DNA of 64,000 nucleotides from Cordia subcordata (taxonomy: Eukaryota > Streptophyta > Magnoliopsida > Boraginales > Cordiaceae), in the NCBI GenBank assembly GCA_028554755.1, contig JAPTOF010000003.1, positions 27,637,501 through 27,701,500 on the forward strand, read 5' to 3'. A model generated the notes under the pieces. It saw only the letters and a list, made by a program, of their open reading frames with translations, was not told the DNA's origin and made no database searches. The translations under genes and the position numbers were made by a program. Shown here piece by piece: positions 1-10,740 of the stretch; the stretch's first letter is position 1, and every line of letters starts with the position of its first letter.

Positions 1-175
1 TGAAAAACGCCATACATGTACATAAAATTCAATTCCCGTTAAAACTAACCAAAAACAGACGGCGAAGGGGCAGTGAGCACACGTTTAAAAAGTTCGGGGG
101 TAATCAGATAGTTTTGAGACTTTAGGGGTATTGTGCATTTATACCAGACTACAGGAGGTAATATGCCATTTACTC
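1..175. repeat. Dispersed repeat, cut by left window edge
   Basis: AT-rich non-coding sequence. The same sequence, diverged, recurs near 57.54-57.70 kb in the same orientation and near 57.14-57.33 kb in the opposite orientation. Shared landmarks are the cores aacagacggcgaagggg and gtaatatgccatttact. It is part of a repetitive element of unknown class, perhaps a TIR-bearing non-autonomous transposon. Confidence 0.6.
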
Positions 176-756
176 TTTCTTATATGATGAAGCATTCATG
201 TCAATATATTAAGTATTAGAATCACATTAGACGATTTATCTTACGATTATAAGCCTTAATAAGTTACGATATGCGTCTCAATGTATATTCCAAGTCCGTA
301 TTCTGATGCGTCATCCAAAGATTGGGGACCGTAGCAGCTAGAATATATTTGTTGATGTATATATTTTGTGCACTTGCGTTGTGTGTATATGCATGTTGCT
401 TCCATCAGGGACATGGAGGGAGCATATGGATACTGGAGAGAGCATATGCGATATGTGAGCAAAAAGAGGTATTGTTTATCATGATGATGATGGCTGCAGC
501 AAACCCCAAGCTGGGGGAATCTCATAACACCACCACCAAAGGCATGGACCACCACACCCACACCCACACCCACACCCACACTTTTTAACCCTATAGCCTA
601 TCCTTTCTTCTCTTCCTCGGTTGGTTAGTAGGGAATATGTAAATATACGGTCAATGCAGGTCAAAAAAGGACGTGGCTTCTGCCAAAAGTGATTATGGAC
701 CACCTTTTGGAGATCGCCTGATGAAACCCCATTTGGATTTTCATGATTTAGCTAAG
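176..756. other. Non-coding stretch with a CCCACA microsatellite
   Basis: No gene recognised. Short open frames here are low-complexity; the His/Thr run on the + strand and the Gly/Val and Cys/Gly runs on the - strand are translations of the hexamer repeat at about 548-582 (units of ccacac). A small inverted repeat of catatg-type sites is scattered around 390-450 but has no obvious function. Confidence 0.55.
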
Positions 757-1345
757 CTACTTTCATCCTTCTTTCTTTCTCTCCCTCAAACCATATTTCT
801 GATTGCGTGTTTGGATTGTCTTATATCATATAACAATATGAGGAATATTATTTTATTAAACACGTTAAGTAGTCTACTTTCATCTTTCTTTCTTTTTCTC
901 CCTCGAATTATATTTTTGCTTACTCGTTTAGATCATCTTATGTTATATAATGATATGGAAAAAAAAATTATGTTATTAAAGACGCAGAATGATGTTACGT
1001 ACGAGAAAATCTAAATCTTCCACCCCCGAGACGCATTAGTCTACTTTCATCTTTCTTTTTCTCTCTCTCTCTCAAACCATATTTTCAACTGGGTGCTTGA
1101 ATTATCTTATATCATATAAGGATATGAGAAATTTAAGATAGAAAATAATGTTACAAGAAAATCTACATCTTCCTCCCCGAGACACATTAGTCTACTTTCG
1201 TTTTTCTTTCTCTCTCTCCCTCAAACCATATTTTCAGTTGCACGTTTGGATTGTCTTATATCATATAAGAATATGAGAAAAAAAAATGTTATTATGTTTG
1301 ATAACAAATAATGTTATGAGAAAATCTAAATTTTTTATCGTCTCG
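757..1345. repeat. Four-unit diverged tandem repeat array
   Basis: Four diverged direct copies begin with the shared core ctactttcat(c)tttctt at about 758, 874, 1041 and 1192, then a CT-rich tract, the block aaaccatatttt, a cgtttggattgtctta-like block and a tcatataa block. Spacing is uneven (about 116, 167 and 151 bases), so units have gained or lost sequence. The array opens a small non-coding frame at 673-1014, which is not a gene. Confidence 0.7.
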
Positions 1346-2699
1346 GAAGAACACGGGTAGACCCCGAGGCACGTTGCTCTAAATAACATTCCCCTGGATG
1401 CTCTCAGCATTGTCTGAAAAGGAGGGAAAAGAAAGGAAAAAATTAAAAAAAAAAAAATGAAAGAGAAGGATGGCCCTTCCCCTCTACTTTGGCTTTCTGC
1501 TGCTTTCACATGACTGTATACTTAAAAGTAGATTCTATTCCAATACATCGCATGCATGGTGTCTCGTAACTAAAACCGTTTGATTTGATAGTTTTAATTA
1601 TATTCCAAGACTGTGGACTTCAACGTCACTATGCATAATGCAATAACACGGTAGGGACTTGCACTAAATTATGTTTGTGGACAGTATTTTATACGTTAAA
1701 AAGTCTGTCTAGATATATTCTTCCATTTGTAGTGTTTGAAGCGTCTTTTTCTTTTTCTTTTTCTTCCTATTAAGTCTTTATCGTAGAAGTCTTCGATACC
1801 TGAATTGATACTTGAGGCAAGTGATTCAATGAATCTCATATTTTGGCAAATTAAATAGCTTTCACAATTTCTCAGTTTTAATTCGCCGTCTCGCTTTCTT
1901 TTAAGATTCTGCAGATCTTTTAGAGTGAGAGAGAGAGAGATTTGAGGCGTTGCTTGAAATTGTATGCATGTCATTACTGTTAGATTTTGGGTTTTTTTTT
2001 TTTTTCATAACATATAACGTGATGATGATGGAGAAAAGCAAAATGATTTGGCACGACGAATGCATATGCATTAATATTCATTATCCCCGTGATGCAATTT
2101 TTATCCATTAGGACAGGAAAACTAACATTCTTCTAACATTATCCTAGCCTAGCTAATGTAAAGCTGATTATTCTTCCTTAATTTAATATGTATAGGCCAC
2201 ATGATAAAACAAAACGTTCTTCTTCTTTCACAATCTTGTTAACTTTTTCTGACGTTGGAAAACAAAGTCGCAAATCTAAGATATGGTTGTCGAAATTAAA
2301 AGTTGACCCGCAACACCAACGCCGACCCATCTGGGAAAATGAAAATTAAAATACTAGTCAATATTGCTCTCAATAGCAAAATGGCCCTACTCTTCTTTTT
2401 CCTTCTATAGAGCTTGAAAATGCAAGGCCCTCATGTCCATATTCACTCTTGGTTCACAAATTTTTTGTCTCAGTTGATAGAATGAAATTTTATTTAGATC
2501 TAGTCAAACAAAGCAATGAATCTGGACAAGACCCTTTGCGTTTACCGCGTTTATGAGAAGATTCAAATCTGAAAACATTCACATTCTAAATACAATTGTT
2601 GGCCATTATTGTAGTCCGGAGAGAAAGAGAGAGGGAGAGAGTGTGTTTTTGCGTATGAGAAGTGAATGTACTGTGTATCTTTAATTCCAATATCTCTCA
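1346..2699. other. Intergenic, nothing recognised
   Basis: AT-rich intergenic DNA. It contains short pyrimidine and GA runs (around 1745-1770, 1925-1942 and 2617-2645), but no reading frame with recognisable protein similarity, no clear RNA gene and no terminal repeats. Confidence 0.5.
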
Positions 2700-2945
2700 T
2701 ACAAACTAAGTGTCAGGCTTGCTACTTATTATATAGTACATACATATATCATGATCATAGCGTAGACATGTGAAGATATAAACAAACGCCTAATATGATG
2801 CCACAAAATTTAATAACTGAATGAATTTATAGATATATCTACAGATATTTATTTTCATGCTCCTGAAGCGAATGCAAATGGAAGACGGTAAATTTGGAGT
2901 ACAAAGAAAGTAGTTGTCTTTCAGAAAGCGGCTTGGTTTTGTGGT
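2700..2945. repeat. Dispersed duplication, segment A copy 1
   Basis: Matches 35637-35862 in the same orientation with substitutions and small indels. Shared landmarks are ctaagtgtcag, gtagacatgtgaagatat against atagacatgtgaagatat, and agaaagcggcttggtt against agaaagcgacttggtt. A second matching block (segment B) follows in the same order at both locations, so this looks like one duplicated tract. Confidence 0.75.
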
Positions 2946-3908
2946 AAAAATACTCTACTTTGGTTTTGAAGATCATCAAAACCATGCTGGTAATTTTTCG
3001 AAATTACATAAATCATTATCAGGCGTACCATCATGATCGCACATGTAAATCATGATGAATTCTAAGAATTTCCACAAAATGCAAATTCTTTGGAGACAAC
3101 ATACATCGTCTGTTGAGAGGAAGTAAATTTGTAATTCTAGAAATTCGGGCTGAAACTCGGGCTGCTACCTCCACTTGCTAGGCCCGATCCGAACTATCTT
3201 TTTCGTGAATTTTTTTTTTTTAAAAAATAATCTATGTCACTTTATTTGACTTGCAAGCATCAAATAATTAACTTTGGCTAGAAATATTCCAAAACTAGTC
3301 AATATATCCCCAAAAGTTCCAAATTAAATTATTGTGAAAAAGTTCAACGTTTAATTCGATATGGGGGTGCCTCTTTAAGTTCAATCTAGTAATGATTGAT
3401 TCATGGGATTTTTCTTGTGATCGTTTTCTTAATCATGTGATGATGCATGGCATAGCATGTGTGACTTGTGGTCCTCGATTATGGTGCATCTTGGGGACTT
3501 AGATGCAAGAATAGATAGATTTGTCCCTTAGAGAGATGTTAATTATCTAGTAAAGTAAGGATGTTAATTATCTAGTAAAGATGTAGTGGACCATGATTGC
3601 ACGCCCGAGGTGCGAAGAAAGTAGTGGGATTTAGAGACGATTTATTGATTGAATAACTAGAATAATCTCCTGTTTATCATTTTATTACTTAATTAATGTT
3701 TAACGTATACAAAATTTGGGGCATTTGTTGTTCTGTTCTTTTTCTGCCCTTGTCCTGTTTTCATCCCTCAGCAACCACTCCTTTTTTCCAATTATCACAC
3801 TGTATTTTACCCCCCAAAAAAAAATTTATCACACTGTATCACATTTTGTTGTTTCTTTTAAAGAAGATTAGCAAAACTCAATTGCTACAATCTGTTTTTG
3901 ACCATTTA

Positions 3909-4136
3909 GGGCCTGTTTGGATTGGCTTTTTTTCAGGAAAAAGTACTTTTTTTTCCTGAAAAAGTCATATTAAATTTGCAATAACTATTTGATTTGGCTT
4001 CCAAAAAAGCTGAAATTCTGAAAAAAGCTCAAATACAGCTTTTTTTAGAAGCCAGAATTTTCAACTTCTAAAAAAAAACTGTTTTTCAAAAGCTGTTAAA
4101 AAAATGCTTTTGAAAAAAGCCAATCCAAACGAGTCC
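3909..4136. mobile_element. MITE with TTA target-site duplication (PIF/Harbinger Tourist-like)
   Basis: 228-bp element. Its left end gggcctgtttggattggc is inverted at the right end (gccaatccaaacgagtcc), giving terminal inverted repeats of about 24 bases including an A/T run. It is flanked by TTA at 3906-3908 and 4137-4139. A 3-bp TTA/TAA duplication with a GGGCCTGTTTGG-type terminus is characteristic of PIF/Harbinger-derived MITEs. There is no coding capacity. Confidence 0.8.
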
Positions 4137-4389
4137 TTATTTGTACAAAAGTTCCCAAAATACTAACATACAAGACGTGGAAATCTAGAAAAGAGAGATC
4201 ATGTTACTAAATAAATTATGGTCCTAAAAAATACTAGCAAAGAGACTTATATCATGGTTAAATAGAACACAAACATCTATGTCATGCACATTCATGAAAT
4301 ATGAGGGATTATTTGAAGAATTTACACTTAAAATCCAATTAATTGATTCGCAATTTTTCTATCCTAAAGCAATTGAGTTAAGCCAATAA

Positions 4390-4920
4390 GAGGCGAAGTG
4401 TTAAGTGTTTCTAGTAATTACATTGGACCGGGATGTTTACCAGGGTTTGATGAATTTTCTACATCAATGTGTTTCTCTATTGATTTTAAAGGTTAGGGAC
4501 AAAACAAAAGCAGGTCCTCAATATGCTGCCATAATGAAAGATAGCCTAATTGGAACACCTCTAGTCACATTGGTAATAATTATGCATGTTATGTATTAAC
4601 GTGTGATATACATGATACAAGTAAACGCTAGTTGACACCTTCATAAACTAATTAAATTATTACATGTGACGCTTGTCGACAAGGAATGACCGGCTGGTTC
4701 TGTTCTGGACTCCCTGTGCCGAGGCCGTTACAATTAAGTGGGGTATAAAGCAAATGCGAACATAGGCACTTGATGACGAACCATATCTACCAGATCCGAG
4801 GTTTTGTGGAGCCAATATTTCTGGATGCGGACCCATTTGAGGCCCAAATATGAAAAAGTCAGTTTTAGTATTGGGCCAATATCGTATTCGTGCAAGGTCT
4901 CTCACAGTCCGTTTGCTCAT
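4390..4920. repeat. Dispersed duplication, segment B copy 1
   Basis: Matches 36410-37110 in the same orientation. Shared landmarks are gaattttctacatcaatgtg against gaattttctacattgatatg, ctattgattttaaa, and gacccatttgaggcccaaat against aacccatttgaggcccaaat. Small frames at 4405-4599 and 4660-4920 fall entirely in this repeat and show no protein similarity I recognise. Confidence 0.7.
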
Positions 4921-5383
4921 AAATTAACAACTATAATTATAATACATAGTAATTTAAATATGAACAAACAATTTTACTATATTTATAAGAGAATCAATGC
5001 ACTTTGTTTTTGGTACAAACTATGCCATTTGTACTTGGTTGGCAGCTTTTTATTTTGGGCACAAACGACGTCGTTTGGAGTCTTTTTTTTTCCCCCTCCC
5101 TAAAGGCCAAAACAACGTCGTTAATATTCACTCTGTTGCCAAACTCGATGAAAAGCTTTTGGCAAAACAGGTCCACTTTTGTCACAAATTTCTTCCCCTC
5201 TGCCACCATGTGTTGTTGCCAAGTCGTGCTTTCACCACCGCTTCCTCCTTCTATGCCACGACATGTTTTTACAAACTCCTACTTCAAGCTATTGTTTATA
5301 ATAGGAAACAAAGATTATGTTTTCTTGGTTTTGTAGCTAAGCAATTGGTAAGCGTTCTTAAGCTATTCTTTGATGTATATATA
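4921..5383. other. Left flank of the retrotransposon nest, unassigned
   Basis: Sequence adjacent to the outer retrotransposon. A 129-residue open frame on + (4997-5386) has no recognised similarity and runs into the LTR boundary, so it is not called as a gene. The palindrome acgacgtcgt occurs at about 5066-5075, with aacaacgtcgtta at about 5110; such motifs are common in plant promoter-like DNA. Confidence 0.4.
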
Positions 5384-5615
5384 TGACAACACTCAAGGAA
5401 ATACAACAGCAACCAATTTAGTTATTAAATCTGCAAAGCATATGCGACCTGGCAGTAATGTAGTGGAGCATGTTGTAGCAGACAGTTATGCTAACTAACT
5501 CTACACTAACTGATATGTAAAGGAGCTCAACTATATAAAGCTCAACCATAGCTGTACAAAACACTTGAGAAATCAATACAGAAAGAAAACACATTTTCTT
5601 CATCTCTTTCTGTTA
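5384..5615 (+). repeat. 5' LTR of element 1
   Basis: Begins tgacaacactcaagg and ends tctttctgtta. It matches the split 3' LTR (10170-10345 plus 17713-17775) with about 10 substitutions and a 2-base indel over 232 bases, roughly 4% divergence. The string ctatataaagctc near 5532 is a plausible TATA box. Confidence 0.93.
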
Positions 5616-5632
5616 TGGTATCCAGAGGCTCC
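5616..5632 (+). other. Primer-binding site of element 1
   Basis: The sequence tggtatccagaggctcc starts directly at the end of the 5' LTR and resembles the complement of the plant initiator tRNA-Met 3' end (tggtatcagagc type) used by copia elements. One or two positions differ from the consensus. Confidence 0.75.
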
Positions 5633-5893
5633 TAAGGAGGCTGTAACCGCCTTCAAGATCTTGGTGATTTCTTCATGTTTCCGCCTTCTTCTTCATCATT
5701 GCCGATGAACTCTTCTGCCGGTGCATTTCGTCGTCGCCGGTGAGGTTTTTCTATCGCAGCTATTTGCAACATATTTTCTCTTGTGCGATTATTAATCACA
5801 GCGATTGCAAACTCTTTGATTTCTTCAATTTGATCTTCGCAAGAGCTAAGTGTTTCTTCTCTGCCTTCTTCATCAAGTTGCATATTCATTACA

Positions 5894-6800
5894 ATGCCTG
5901 ATTCAGTTGTTATCTCCAGTAAAGCTTGATAATTCTAACTATACTGTGTGGAAATCATAAATTGAAGGTGCACTTAGTTCTTTTTATCTGTATGATCATG
6001 TTAATGGTATTATACCTTGTCCTGCAAAGCTGATTAGATCAGATGACACTGGTGAACTTATTTCTAATTCTGAATATGAAGAATGGAAAACTGTTGATAA
6101 AAGACTTTGCACTTGTATTCTCTCTACTATTTCACCTCTGGTTCAACATTAAGTCATGTTTTTGCCTACTGCTATTGAGGTTTGGGAAGCTTTAGACAAA
6201 CGCTATAATTTTAGGCCTCGAGCTCATTTGCATCAGCTTAAGAATAAACTGCTTAATCTTACAAAAGGATCTAAAAGTATTTAGGAGTATATGGATGAAG
6301 TCAAGCTTCTAACAGATCAGCTTGCTGCTGCTTCAGATCCTGTGTCTAATGAAGATTTAATTCTGTATGTTTTGAGAGGTTTGCCTACAGAATACAATGC
6401 ATTTAAGTCTGCTATTCGCCATCAACAAAATCCATTGACAATAAGAGAGTTGACAAGCATATTGCTTATTGAGGAAATTGATCTTCAAACTAATTCTCTC
6501 TCTGTTACTAATACTTCTACTCATCAAGTTTTGTTCACTCAAGGACAGCAATACTCTAATCAAGCCTCTAGGGGTAGAGGTAGAACAAATCCAGTTAGAG
6601 GCAGTGGTAGAGGATAGGGTAGAAGAGGTGCTTTTCCATCTGCTTCAACTCCTAGGCCTTCAGCACCATCTACTTCTAGAACAGGTTTTTCTGCTCCTAT
6701 CTACTGTCAGATTTGTGGAAAAAGAAATCATGTAGCTGTTGATTGCTGGTATAGGCTTGATACAGTTACTTATGCAAGTTCTAAGCCTCAAATTGGACAA
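5894..6800 (+). pseudogene. gag region of element 1, degenerate
   Basis: Encodes a copia-type capsid/nucleocapsid region (UBN2-like gag). The start is taken at the ATG at 5894. A frameshift near 5925 and stops near 5958, 6151, 6282 and 6616 break it. The readable stretch 6291-6617 has the typical gag text LRGLPTEYNAFKSAI. Near 6710-6755 an intact CCHC zinc knuckle is visible (C-x2-C-x4-H-x4-C in CQICGKRNHVAVDC). At least two of the stops are TAA or TAG where copia relatives carry Gln, which fits C-to-T decay of methylated DNA. Confidence 0.88.
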
Positions 6801-8085
6801 AAACAGGTATTGCATGCTCAGACTGGGTCTGCTATCTCTCAGAATGAACAATGGATCTTTGATATTAGAGCTACAAATCATGTTACTAATGATCTGTCTA
6901 ATTTCTCCTCTTATAGTGCTTATGCAGGGGATGAATCTGTATCAGTAGGCAATGGTCAAGCTCTTCCAATTGTTAATACTTGTTCAGGTTCTCTGTCTGT
7001 TCATCATTCATCTCTTCAGTTGCATAATGTACTTCATGTTCCAGCTATCTCTCATAATCTGCTCTCAGTTTTTCAGTTAGCTAAAGATAATAATATCACT
7101 CTTGTCTTTGATGCAAAGGGGGTAACTCTTCTGGACAATCAAACACATCAACCTCTCATTCAGGCCCCCTGTAATAATAATGGTCTTTACATTCTTCCAT
7201 CCCCTTCTCAGCTTCAGTCACATGCTCATTCTTGCATTACAACTGCTCCAGCAAACTCTTCTGCAGCTCTTTGGCATCAAAGGCTAGGCCATCCTAGTTC
7301 TCAAGTTGCCTCTTCACTTGTTTCCTCTCTATGTGTTTCAGTAAATTTCAATAAATTGCAATGTTTATCTTGTGTTGTAGCTAAGATTCACAGACTATCT
7401 TTTCCTGTATCCACTTCATCTAGTGCTGCACCATTTGATCTGGTACATAGTGATGTATGGGGACCTGCTAGAGTTCCTTCTTTTCAGCAGTATAAATACT
7501 TTGTACTTTATATTGATGATTGTACTAGATTCAGTTGGATTTATCCAATAAAATCAAAAGATGAAGTGTATTCTACCTTCATTGCCTTTTATGCTTTGGT
7601 CCATACTCAATTTCAGGCTTCTGTCAAAGTTCTTAGGACAGACAATGGCACAGAATATAAAAATCATCATTTCAATACTTTTACTCAAAGTAAAGGCATC
7701 ATACATCAAACATCATGTGCCTATACACCTCAACAAAATGGTAGAGCTGAGAGGAGACATATTCATCTAATTGAAACTCTGCTCACTTTACTTCATCAGG
7801 CATCCATGCCTACTAAGTATTGGCTTGAAGCTTTAGCTGTAGCTAATCATCTCATTAATTGGTTACCTAAAGCTATTCTTCATAACAAGTCTTCTTTTTG
7901 AGTGCCTTTATAAAAAACCTCCAGATTACTCATATCTTAAATCCTTTGGGTGTCTTTGTTTTCCATGGTTAAAGCCATATGTCAAACACAAATTACAACC
8001 TAGGTCTCATTCTTGTGTTTTTCTGGGCTATTCATCCACTGCAAAAGGATACAAGTGTCTAGATTTAAAGTCTAAGGCAGTCTAT
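6801..8085 (+). pseudogene. Protease-integrase region of element 1, degenerate
   Basis: One long frame (6810-7901) carries the aspartic protease start, the GAG-pre-integrase HHCC zinc domain (LWHQRLGHP ... CLSC) and the integrase catalytic core with HSDVWGP, RTDNGTEY and PQQNGRAER, so the D, D and E positions are present. The protease active-site motif, normally D-[ST]-G-A, reads DIRA here, which should abolish activity. The frame stops at 7899 near the end of the core, and the C-terminal part continues in another frame to about 8085. Confidence 0.9.
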
Positions 8086-9468
8086 GTTTCCAGGCATGTC
8101 AAGTTCTTTGAAAATATTTTTCCTTTTGCTCAACAATTTTCTGCAAAATTGTTCAGAGTCTGTCTCTACACCAGTTAATCCATTTTTACCTATTTTTAAT
8201 GTTCATCATGATATTGCTTCTTCTATTTCTTCATCTCCCATAAATAATACCACTGCAGAACCTGTCATTTCTCCTATTTCTTCTTCCAGTGTCATTTCTT
8301 CTCATCAGGATGATACTGTAGCTCATCAATTTGTTCAATCATCATCACTGCTTCTATCATTTCCCTCAAATTCAGTCACTCATTCCTCATCTACTCATTC
8401 AATGGTTACCAGATCTATGATTGGTATCTTCAAACCAAATCCTAAATATCTAAATAACTTGATTCTTACTCCTCCTTATACTGAACCTAGCTCTTACAAG
8501 GAGGCATCCAAGTATCTTCATTGGTGTCAAGCAATGTCTGAAGAATTTCAAGCTTTGCAGAGGCAAAAGACTTGGCAACTTGTACCCTTACCATCCAATA
8601 AGAATTTAATAGGATGCAAATGGGTATACAGAATTAAAAAGAACTCAGATGGCACAGTCTCTAGGTATAAAGCTAGACTAATTGCCAAGGGATTTCATCA
8701 AGCTGAAGGAGAAGATTTTTCAGAGACATTTAGTCCAGTTGTGAAGATGCAAACTATTAGGACTGTTCTATCTCTAGCCTTAAACTCAGGCTGGCATCTT
8801 AAACAACTTGATGTCTCAAATGCCTTTCTTCATGGTCATCTTGAGGAAAAAGTCTACATGCAACAACCTCCAGGATTTGTTGACTCTGCACATCCTAATC
8901 ATGTTTGCTTACTCAAGAAATCTTTATATGGCTTGAAGCAGGCTCCAAGAGCCTGGTATCAACTTCTTGCTAGTTTCTTATTGCAACAAGGTTTTCAATG
9001 CAGTAAGGTTGATAATTCTCTCTTTGTGAAGCATATAGATAATCACATGCTAGTTCTTCTTATTTATGTTGATGATTTGATTCTTACTGGTTCATCATCA
9101 GAAGCCATTACATCTTTAATCACTCAAATGGCTACTCAGTTTGCAATCAAGGATTTAGGAAAGCTTTCTTATTTCCTAGGATTGGAAGTTCATTATAATT
9201 CTTAAGGATTTATTATCAATCAACAAAAATATGCTTCAGAAGTTTTGACAAGGCAGGTATGTTGAATTGCAAGCCTGCTCCTACTACTATAGTTCCATCT
9301 AATCATCTCACACATATTGCAGCAAATCAGGAACTTTATTCTGATCCTTCTCATTATAGGAGTGTAGTAGAGGCTTTACAATATCTTACTATAACTAGAC
9401 CTGACATTCAGTTTGCTATTAATACTGTCTGTCAGCATATGCATAGCCCTACTCAACTACATTATGCC

Positions 9469-9756
9469 ATGCTCAAAAGAATATTAAGGTTTCTGCAGGG
9501 AACACTCAGTACTGGACTTCAGTTTACAAAAGGTGATCTTCATCTGCAAGCATTTTTTGATGCAGACTGGGCTTCTGATCTAACAACAAGAAGATCAGTC
9601 ACAGGTTTTGGTATGCTCAAAAGAATATTAAGGTTTCTGCAGGGAACACTCAGTACTGGACTTCAGTTTACAAAAGGTGATCTTCATCTGCAAGCATTTT
9701 TTTATGCAGACTGGGCTTCTGATCTAACAACAAGAAGATCAGTCACAGGTTTTGGT
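9469..9756 (+). repeat. 144-bp in-frame tandem duplication in RNase H of element 1
   Basis: Copy 1 is 9469-9612 and copy 2 is 9613-9756; each encodes 48 residues starting MLKRILRFLQGTLSTG. Only one base differs: FFDADWAS in copy 1 becomes FFYADWAS in copy 2 (gat to tat). The near identity shows a recent event compared with the rest of the decayed element. Confidence 0.97.
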
Positions 9757-10154
9757 ATTTTCTTGGGTCCTAATATCATTTCTTGGTCTTCTAAACGTCA
9801 AGCAACTATCTCTAGAAGTAGTACAGAGGCAGAATACAGGAGCTTAGCCACCACTGCAGCAGAGTTGAAGTGGCTTACTTATGTTTTTGCTGATCTGCAT
9901 ATTCCAGTTTCTCCTCCACAACTATGGTGTGATAATCAGTCTGCTATTGCATTAGCAGCCAATCCAGTTCAACATAATCGCACTAAACATATTGATCTTG
10001 ATTGCCATTTTGTTAGGGAGCAATTACTAGCAAAGCAGCTTGTTATCAGCTACATTCCAACTACTCTTCAACTTGCAGATCTCTTCACTAAAGCTTTATC
10101 AGTTTCTACATATCAGTTTCTTCTTACCAAGCTTCCTCTAGCATCTCCCAGTCT

Positions 10155-10169
10155 TAGCTTGAGGGGGGC
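10155..10169 (+). other. Polypurine tract of element 1
   Basis: The sequence agcttgaggggggc lies directly before the 3' LTR start (tgacaac) and is the expected priming site for plus-strand DNA synthesis. Confidence 0.8.
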
Positions 10170-10345
10170 TGACAACACTCAAGGAAAAATACAACAGTAA
10201 CAAATTTAGTTATTAAATCTACAAAGCATATGCCACTTGGCAGTAATGTAATGGAGCATGTTGTAGCAGATAGTTATGCTAACTAACTCTACACTAACTG
10301 ATATGTAAAGGAGCTCAACTATATAAAGCTCAACCATTGCTATAC
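10170..10345 (+). repeat. 3' LTR of element 1, left part
   Basis: Left 176 bases of the outer element's 3' LTR, interrupted after tatac (10341-10345) by element 2. The LTR resumes at 17713 with tgtac, the other copy of the target-site duplication (4 of 5 bases match). Confidence 0.93.
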
Positions 10346-10726
10346 TGTTGGGGAAAAGCATGCAAACACGAAGAATACGAGAAGAAAAATGACACAGGAG
10401 AATTACGTGGTTCGTCCTTGAAGCTTACGTCCACGGGCTGCAGAGAATAAATTATTATTGATCTCGAATATTACAAGGCTTACTCTGGTTTCTCTCACCC
10501 CACACCTCCCATGAGGTGTGACCTTAAGGCACCTAATACAATATCCTAGCCCTTATTTATAGTACACAAATATCATAAACAATATACTACTAGGAAAAGG
10601 AAACAGTATACTACAAGGAAAAGGACACATATTAATTATGTATTGTTAAGGTATAAGCAAACAAGGCAAATGCTAACAAGGAAATTTGCTATTCTTGTTG
10701 CCAAAGAATTCGGGCCATATTCAACA
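10346..10726 (-). repeat. 3' LTR of element 2
   Basis: On + it reads from tgttggggaaaag to gccatattcaaca, with TG...CA ends. It pairs with 17331-17712 at roughly 36 differences in about 382 bases (9%), counted by eye. The tract ggcccttatttatagtac-like region in both copies holds a possible promoter or polyadenylation region. Confidence 0.93.
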
Positions 10727-10740
10727 AATCTCCACCTTGG
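10727..10740 (-). other. Polypurine tract of element 2
   Basis: On - it reads ccaaggtggagatt directly before the 3' LTR, the classic plus-strand primer tract of Tork/TNT1-type copia elements. Confidence 0.85.

Larger units (their letters stand above)
8086..10169 (+). pseudogene. Reverse transcriptase-RNase H region of element 1, degenerate
   Basis: Frame 8084-9205 contains a Ser-rich linker and then a copia reverse transcriptase: WQLVPLPSNKNLIGCKWVY, RYKARLIAKGF, QLDVSNAFLHG, LKKSLYGLKQAPRAWY and the catalytic YVDD box (LIYVDDLILTG). A stop near 9203 and a frameshift near 9255 follow. Frame 9259-10200 holds the rest of RT and RNase H, ending with SISRSSTEAEYRSLA-type text, WCDNQSAIALAANP and the H-x-RTKHID motif. 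The RNase H part contains an in-frame 144-bp tandem duplication (9469-9756). Confidence 0.92.

Noticed and set aside
256..703. Several overlapping short frames with His, Gly/Val or Cys/Gly runs on both strands
   Set aside because: They are translations of a CCCACA hexamer microsatellite.
4997..5386. 129-residue open frame on +
   Set aside because: No recognisable similarity, overlaps another long frame in a different phase, and ends at the retrotransposon boundary.
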